Source: Amphibacillus sp052055485
GTDB lineage: Bacteria; Bacillota; Bacilli; Bacillales; Amphibacillaceae
Direction: 5' to 3'
Length of the DNA: 64,000 nucleotides
Assembly: GCF_052055485.1 (NCBI RefSeq)
Contig: NZ_CP197171.1
Coordinates: 1-64,000 of the forward strand
Shown here one piece after another: positions 60,181 through 64,000 of this stretch; within the stretch, counting starts at the first letter, position 1; every line of letters starts with the position of its first letter. The notes under the pieces were generated by a model. That model did not search any database. It was not told the origin of the DNA and saw nothing but the letters and a program-made list of their open reading frames with translations. The position numbers and the translations under genes were made by a program.

Positions 60181-61779
60181 TTAGTTTAAGTAATCAACCG
60201 CTGCTCTTTCAATTGGCAAGCCAGACTTATATCGTTCCATAAATAACTCAAAACTTTCTACATCTTCAGCAACTGGTGAAATTTTAGCAACATCCTGATT
60301 AGCAAAAACAACTGTATGCAAATAATCATCCAAAGTTTGGTTGGATGCCCGATTGATCATGTAAGATGCAAGTAACGCAGCCCCCCACGCTCCACCTTCT
60401 CCAGCTGTATCCATCACTGTAACAGGTGTATTCAAGGCAGCTGCCATCATTCGTTGTCCGACACCTTCTGTTTTGAATAAACCACCATGCCCAAGAATTT
60501 CATCTAACTCTACAGCCTCTTCTTTAAGTAAAATATCCATCCCTATTTTCATTGCACCTAAGGCAGAGAATAGATGGGTACGCATAAAGTTTGCTAGATT
60601 AAAATGACTATTTGAAGAACGAACAAAAAGTGGACGACCTTCCTCAAAATGCGTCATATGCTCACCAGAAAGATAACCGTAAGACAATAATCCACCCGTA
60701 TCTTTATCACCTTCCAAGGCTAAATGATATAAGGTATGATATATTTTATTCATATCTGTTTCCATTCCCATTGCTTTTGAATACTCGGCAAATAAACCCA
60801 CCCATTCATTAAGATCTGATGTACAATTATTGGAATGGGCCATGGCTACTAAACTACCAGTAGGTGTTGTCACAAGGTCAATTTCTGTATGCACCTTTTT
60901 CAATTCCTTTTCTAAGACAACCATTGCAAATACAGATGTCCCCGCCGAAACATTACCTGTTCTCTCCTTAATACTATTTGTTGCGACCATCCCTGTTCCA
61001 GCATCACCCTCTGGGGGACAAACAGGGATACCCACCTCAAGTTCACCTGTAGGATCAAGGAGTTTAGCACCTTCAACAGTAAGTACACCTGCATTCTCAC
61101 CAGCTAACAACACATCTGCTAATAAATCCTCAAGTTTCCATGGTAATTGATTGGCTGAAATTAAGTCATTAAATTGGTCAATCTTTGTTTGATCAAATTT
61201 TTTCGTTTCCAAATCAATCGGAAAGACTCCCGATGCCTCACCAACGCCTAAAATCTTTTGACCTGTTAGCCTCCAATGAACATACCCAGCTAAAGTGGTT
61301 AAGTGGCTGATATCAGCTACATGCTCTTCACCATTTAAAATCGCTTGATAAAGATGGGCAATGGTCCATCTTTGTGGAATATTATAGTTAAATAATGCTG
61401 TTAAGGCTTTAGACGATTCTCCTGTTATATTATTTCGCCACGTTCGAAACGGAACTAATAATTGATCATTTTTATCAAAAGCCATGTAACCATGCATCAT
61501 CGCACTAAAACCAATCGCTCCAATTTTTTTTAAAGGAACACCATATTGCTCATTAACATGCTGAGCCATTTTACGATAACTATCTTGTAAACCCTTCCAA
61601 ATTTCCTCTAAACTATAGCTCCAAATATTATCTAGATAACTATTTTGCCAATCATGGCTACCTGCTGCAATTGGCTGATTGTCTTCTCCAACTAAAACGG
61701 CTTTAATTCGTGTTGAACCGAATTCAATGCCAAGTGCCGTCCTCCCTGCTACAATTGCTTGTTTATTTTGATTACTCAT
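60181..61779 (-). CDS. FGGY carbohydrate kinase, L-ribulokinase-like
   Basis: A 532-residue sugar kinase. The N-terminal GIEFGSTRIKAVLVGEDNQ and FSAMMHGYMAFDK, the GNVSAGTSVFAM phosphate loop and C-terminal AGEGGAWGAALLAS are those of FGGY kinases. The overall wording (PFRTWRNNITGESSKAL) resembles the L-ribulokinases of lactic acid bacteria. D-xylulose is a possible alternative substrate. No other arabinose genes lie in the window. An AraR-like operator upstream supports the arabinose assignment. Confidence 0.75.
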   Translation of the reverse strand: MSNQNKQAIVAGRTALGIEFGSTRIKAVLVGEDNQPIAAGSHDWQNSYLDNIWSYSLEEIWKGLQDSYRKMAQHVNEQYGVPLKKIGAIGFSAMMHGYMAFDKNDQLLVPFRTWRNNITGESSKALTALFNYNIPQRWTIAHLYQAILNGEEHVADISHLTTLAGYVHWRLTGQKILGVGEASGVFPIDLETKKFDQTKIDQFNDLISANQLPWKLEDLLADVLLAGENAGVLTVEGAKLLDPTGELEVGIPVCPPEGDAGTGMVATNSIKERTGNVSAGTSVFAMVVLEKELKKVHTEIDLVTTPTGSLVAMAHSNNCTSDLNEWVGLFAEYSKAMGMETDMNKIYHTLYHLALEGDKDTGGLLSYGYLSGEHMTHFEEGRPLFVRSSNSHFNLANFMRTHLFSALGAMKIGMDILLKEEAVELDEILGHGGLFKTEGVGQRMMAAALNTPVTVMDTAGEGGAWGAALLASYMINRASNQTLDDYLHTVVFANQDVAKISPVAEDVESFELFMERYKSGLPIERAAVDYLN

Positions 61780-61819
61780 TTACATTCCTCCCTAAAAAAT
61801 CTATTTAAATAACTTAATT

Positions 61820-61835
61820 ATTTATACGTATAAGT
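61820..61835. promoter_or_regulatory. AraR-box-like palindrome upstream of the kinase gene
   Basis: ATTTATACGTATAAGT matches 13 of 16 positions of the B. subtilis AraR site ATTTGTACGTACAAAT. Two of the three changes are symmetric, keeping the palindrome. It lies 41-56 bp before the start and overlaps a -10-like TATACT (61833-61838). Confidence 0.5.
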
Positions 61836-61861
61836 ATATGGTACTTTTATCTATTAACTTA

Positions 61862-62290
61862 TAAATCAATCATCTAAATCATAACATTAAAATGATCTGA
61901 GTCCAAGTTAATTTTTAAAAGATAAAATAAAATTATTGTCTAAACTTGTGTTAATCAAAGGTATAACCTAACATCACATACCTATACCCTATACAACACA
62001 ACTAATTATTCTCTTGCAAAAACAGGTTCGTACCACTTTAGGTTTATAAAATAGATTCAGTGAAAGCTCAATTGAATATAACAAACAAAAGGTGACCTTG
62101 AGGTATTCAATTCCAGATTAGTCATGCTATCCTTTCAAAATTTAAAAGCTCTCAAATCAAGGATCAAAAGCCAAGCTAAAAATCTACAGCTTCACCGAAT
62201 GATTGGTCAACAGATGAATATCAAAGCCTGCCTTCAAATTCCAATATACGAAGATATAGAATTTAATCTGAAATATGTTATGATCAATAT
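61862..62290. other. A+T-rich region without a convincing gene
   Basis: A short forward frame beginning at 62124 runs into the repeat that starts near 62290 and has no strong ribosome binding site. I see no other feature. Confidence 0.4.
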
Positions 62291-62700
62291 AAAACGAAAC
62301 TTCAATCAGCGGGAGTTAGGCTTACAAGATGTAGGCCATACAAATGGTTCCGGTGGGGCGAGTAACCGCAGTCCCAGTCCCAAGTCCTTTCGATGGGCTG
62401 AGTAACCGTAACCCCAGATGTTGTCACAAATGTTTTCGGTGGGACGAGTAATCGCAAATCACTTCGGTGGGACGAGTAATCGCAAATCACTTCGGTGGGA
62501 CGAGTAACCGCAGTCCCAGGACGTGACGATTTTGGTCTGGTTCCTTTTACTCCCACTGATTGGGATTGGGACTCAGACTAAGTAAGACACTTATTCTTGT
62601 GATGGAAATACGTCATAGCTTTCCTTAATGCGGCTACTCGTCCCACTGAAGACCATTGTTGTCTCGAGTTTACGGACGGGACGGTTAGCTGTGATAAAAG
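62290..62700. repeat. Composite dispersed repeat, copy 4, with a 28-bp tandem core
   Basis: It begins AAAACGAAACTTCAATCAGC, as at 19316. Five GGTGGGaCGAGTAAyCGcA modules follow (62349-62520), three of them in exact 28-bp register (62435, 62463, 62491). A reversed module is at 62630, and the TTTACGGACGG and TTAGCTGTGATAAA motifs end the block (62669-62697). No protein is encoded. Confidence 0.75.
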
Positions 62701-62770
62701 TATGTGGAGAATTACGCTTCAATTAAAGAGTCATCATGTTGAAAAAGACATTTGAAAGCAGAGGTTAATT

Positions 62771-63331
62771 ATGATAGAAAGGGGAAATCAACCACGGGTT
62801 ATTTCAATTGCTGGGGTTTCTGGTGGAGGGAAAACAACTATTGTAAAAGCTTTAAATAAGAAATTAGATCATTCCAAAACACTATTTTTTGATGACTATG
62901 ACCTTGAGGGTCCGAATGATATTATCAAATGGGTTGATAATGGAGCTAATTATAACGAATGGAATTTGACTCCATTAATCCGAGATATTGAAAACTTATT
63001 TGCTGAACCTTTAGATTACATCATTCTAGATTCCCCATTTGCCTATAAGCACGCTAAAATGAAGAGCTTGATTGACTTTACTATTTATATTGATACGCCC
63101 TTAGATATTGCAATGGCACGTCGGATGATACGAGACTTCAAAAATAGTTCAAATGAAAGTATCTTGATTGAAATGGAAAATTACCTCTCTAATGGAAGAC
63201 GGGGATTTCTTGAAATGCTCAAGTCAATAAAACCAAATTCAGACATGGTTGTGGATGGTTCGTTACCCGTTGCTAAAATTATCGATCATATTCACAAAGC
63301 AATTTCAAATAAAAAACAGGAAGATAGTTAA
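62771..63331 (+). CDS. P-loop kinase, uridine-kinase-like
   Basis: A 186-residue protein. Walker A is AGVSGGGKTT, a DDYDLEGP segment resembles the uridine-kinase/phosphoribulokinase fold, and ILDSPFAYKH carries a Walker-B-like Asp; TPLDIAMARRMIRD is a lid-like segment. The substrate is unknown. It is just downstream of the repeat block and upstream of a broken GNAT gene. Confidence 0.75.
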   Translation: MIERGNQPRVISIAGVSGGGKTTIVKALNKKLDHSKTLFFDDYDLEGPNDIIKWVDNGANYNEWNLTPLIRDIENLFAEPLDYIILDSPFAYKHAKMKSLIDFTIYIDTPLDIAMARRMIRDFKNSSNESILIEMENYLSNGRRGFLEMLKSIKPNSDMVVDGSLPVAKIIDHIHKAISNKKQEDS

Positions 63332-63396
63332 CTAGATTATCCTTTATAATATTGAGGCAGATATATATATTACCGGAAAATTAGAGGTGATTAAAT

Positions 63397-63951
63397 TTGG
63401 ATGAAGTGCCAAACATTAAAGGGACTAAAGTGTTGTTAAGACAGCCAATAGAAAGTGATTTGAGCGACTATTTAAATGTTGATGTAAACAAAGGATGTAT
63501 GGTGGAGATACAACGAATTTACCACCTAAGACAATGAAGGAAGCCAAAAAGTTTATTCAATCTATTAAAGCAAACAAATTTGAATGGTGTGTAGAGTTTG
63601 AAGAACGTTTAGTCGGGCAAGCTCGATTATCGGTCAATGAAATAGATAACCAGGCACGTTATGCCGTAGGGCTATTTGATCCTTCTATTTGGGGACACAG
63701 AAATTACACAATTAGTCCTACATTATACATTTGACAAACTACATCTACATAGGGTTGACTTGCGTGTCCTTGAATATAATAAACGAGCAATCAATTGTTA
63801 TCAGAAGTATGGCTTTATCCAAGAAGGAATTGAAAGGGAAGGCGCTTTAATCGAAGGTAAATATGAGACAGACGTGTTTATGAGCATTTTAGATAGGGAA
63901 TATCAATCGATAAAAAACACATTTATAAATCCAAAGTATCTTTTTAGTTAA
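63397..63951 (+). pseudogene. GNAT acetyltransferase gene broken by two frameshifts
   Basis: The three pieces are in frames a, b, a. A TTG start at 63397 follows TTAGAGGTGA and reads LDEVPNIKGTKVLLRQPIE. The frame shifts near 63495 into MYGGDTTNLPPKT, continuing to YAVGLFDPSIWG. It shifts back near 63690 into TEITQLVLHYTFDKLHL, then RVLEYNKRAINCYQKYGF. Together they give one complete GNAT protein of normal order, so two small indels inactivated a recently intact gene. Confidence 0.8.
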
Positions 63952-64000
63952 TTGAGATCGACATCATTAAAAATGATCACTCCTTCGAGGGAGAAAAATT

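Noticed and set aside
62124..62405. 93-codon forward ORF
   Set aside because: Its C-terminal third is the composite repeat, and no strong ribosome binding site is present; a decayed fragment cannot be excluded but cannot be supported.
62435..62520. CRISPR-like direct repeats
   Set aside because: The 28-bp units are near-identical throughout with no variable spacers, and the same module occurs scattered and inverted elsewhere.

Overview
The window reads as a chromosome segment of a low-GC, Gram-positive bacterium of the Bacillaceae. The evidence is A+T-rich DNA, strong GGAGG-type ribosome binding sites, an MreBH-type actin, CcpA-type cre sites, a LexA (SOS) box of the Bacillus type, RatA/TxpA-like antisense organisation and Bacillaceae-type dispersed repeats. 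The sugar genes (D-xylose transporter XylFGH, a GH3 beta-glucosidase, an L-ribulokinase-like kinase), the oxidative pentose-phosphate genes zwf and gnd, and a stand-alone gshA would fit a plant-sugar-fermenting genus such as Amphibacillus or Halolactibacillus. That genus assignment is inference.

Layout. 1-2690: a zosA-like metal P-type ATPase whose promoter and 5' end are duplicated in inverted orientation; the inverted copy carries a nonsense codon. 2691-7889: repeat DNA, YihY membrane protein, low-molecular-weight phosphatase, PAS-GGDEF-EAL cyclic-di-GMP enzyme, PlsC. 7890-11098: mreBH with a long leader, then an ISL3-type insertion sequence with clear terminal repeats and an 8-bp target duplication, inserted just behind the mreBH terminator stem. 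11099-14392: PTS EIIA, PC4-like protein, NagD-type phosphatase, zwf. 14562-19157: an ECF sigma factor operon with a membrane protein, one ABC ATPase and two permeases. 19158-20440: gene-free and repeat-rich. 20441-23346: ridA, gnd and a Cof-type HAD phosphatase.

23347-25974 is the most information-dense non-coding part. It holds a type I toxin-antitoxin locus (31-residue holin-like toxin, antisense RNA, LexA-box-like operator over the toxin promoter), followed by a single-aptamer glycine riboswitch with terminator in front of an ACT-domain gene and a UPF0210 gene. 26082-32847 carries a MoxR/DUF58/DUF4129/DUF4350 membrane cluster with divergent SpoIIM-like and RDD genes. 33013-40752: DUF3221 lipoprotein, OFA-family MFS transporter, MarR plus heterodimeric ABC exporter, S66 peptidase.

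40851-43268: a solo TnpB (IS200/IS605-type) element whose right end forms the last codons of a patatin-like gene, and a second, gene-less right-end-like hairpin that supplies the stop codon of a TetR gene. 44025-47367: azoreductase, PsiE-like protein, zinc-ribbon protein and gshA. 47697-51781: xylFGH with a perfect cre and an inverted-repeat operator. 52426-57456: domain-permuted GH3 beta-glucosidase, a GNAT gene with a duplicated tail, and a MATE exporter behind an apparent leader-peptide attenuator. 57811-64000: small ORFs, an 11-unit array of exactly 20-bp repeats, an AAC(3)-family acetyltransferase, the FGGY kinase behind an AraR-like operator, a composite repeat region, a P-loop kinase and a frameshifted GNAT gene.

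All calls come from reading the sequence; no database search was run.
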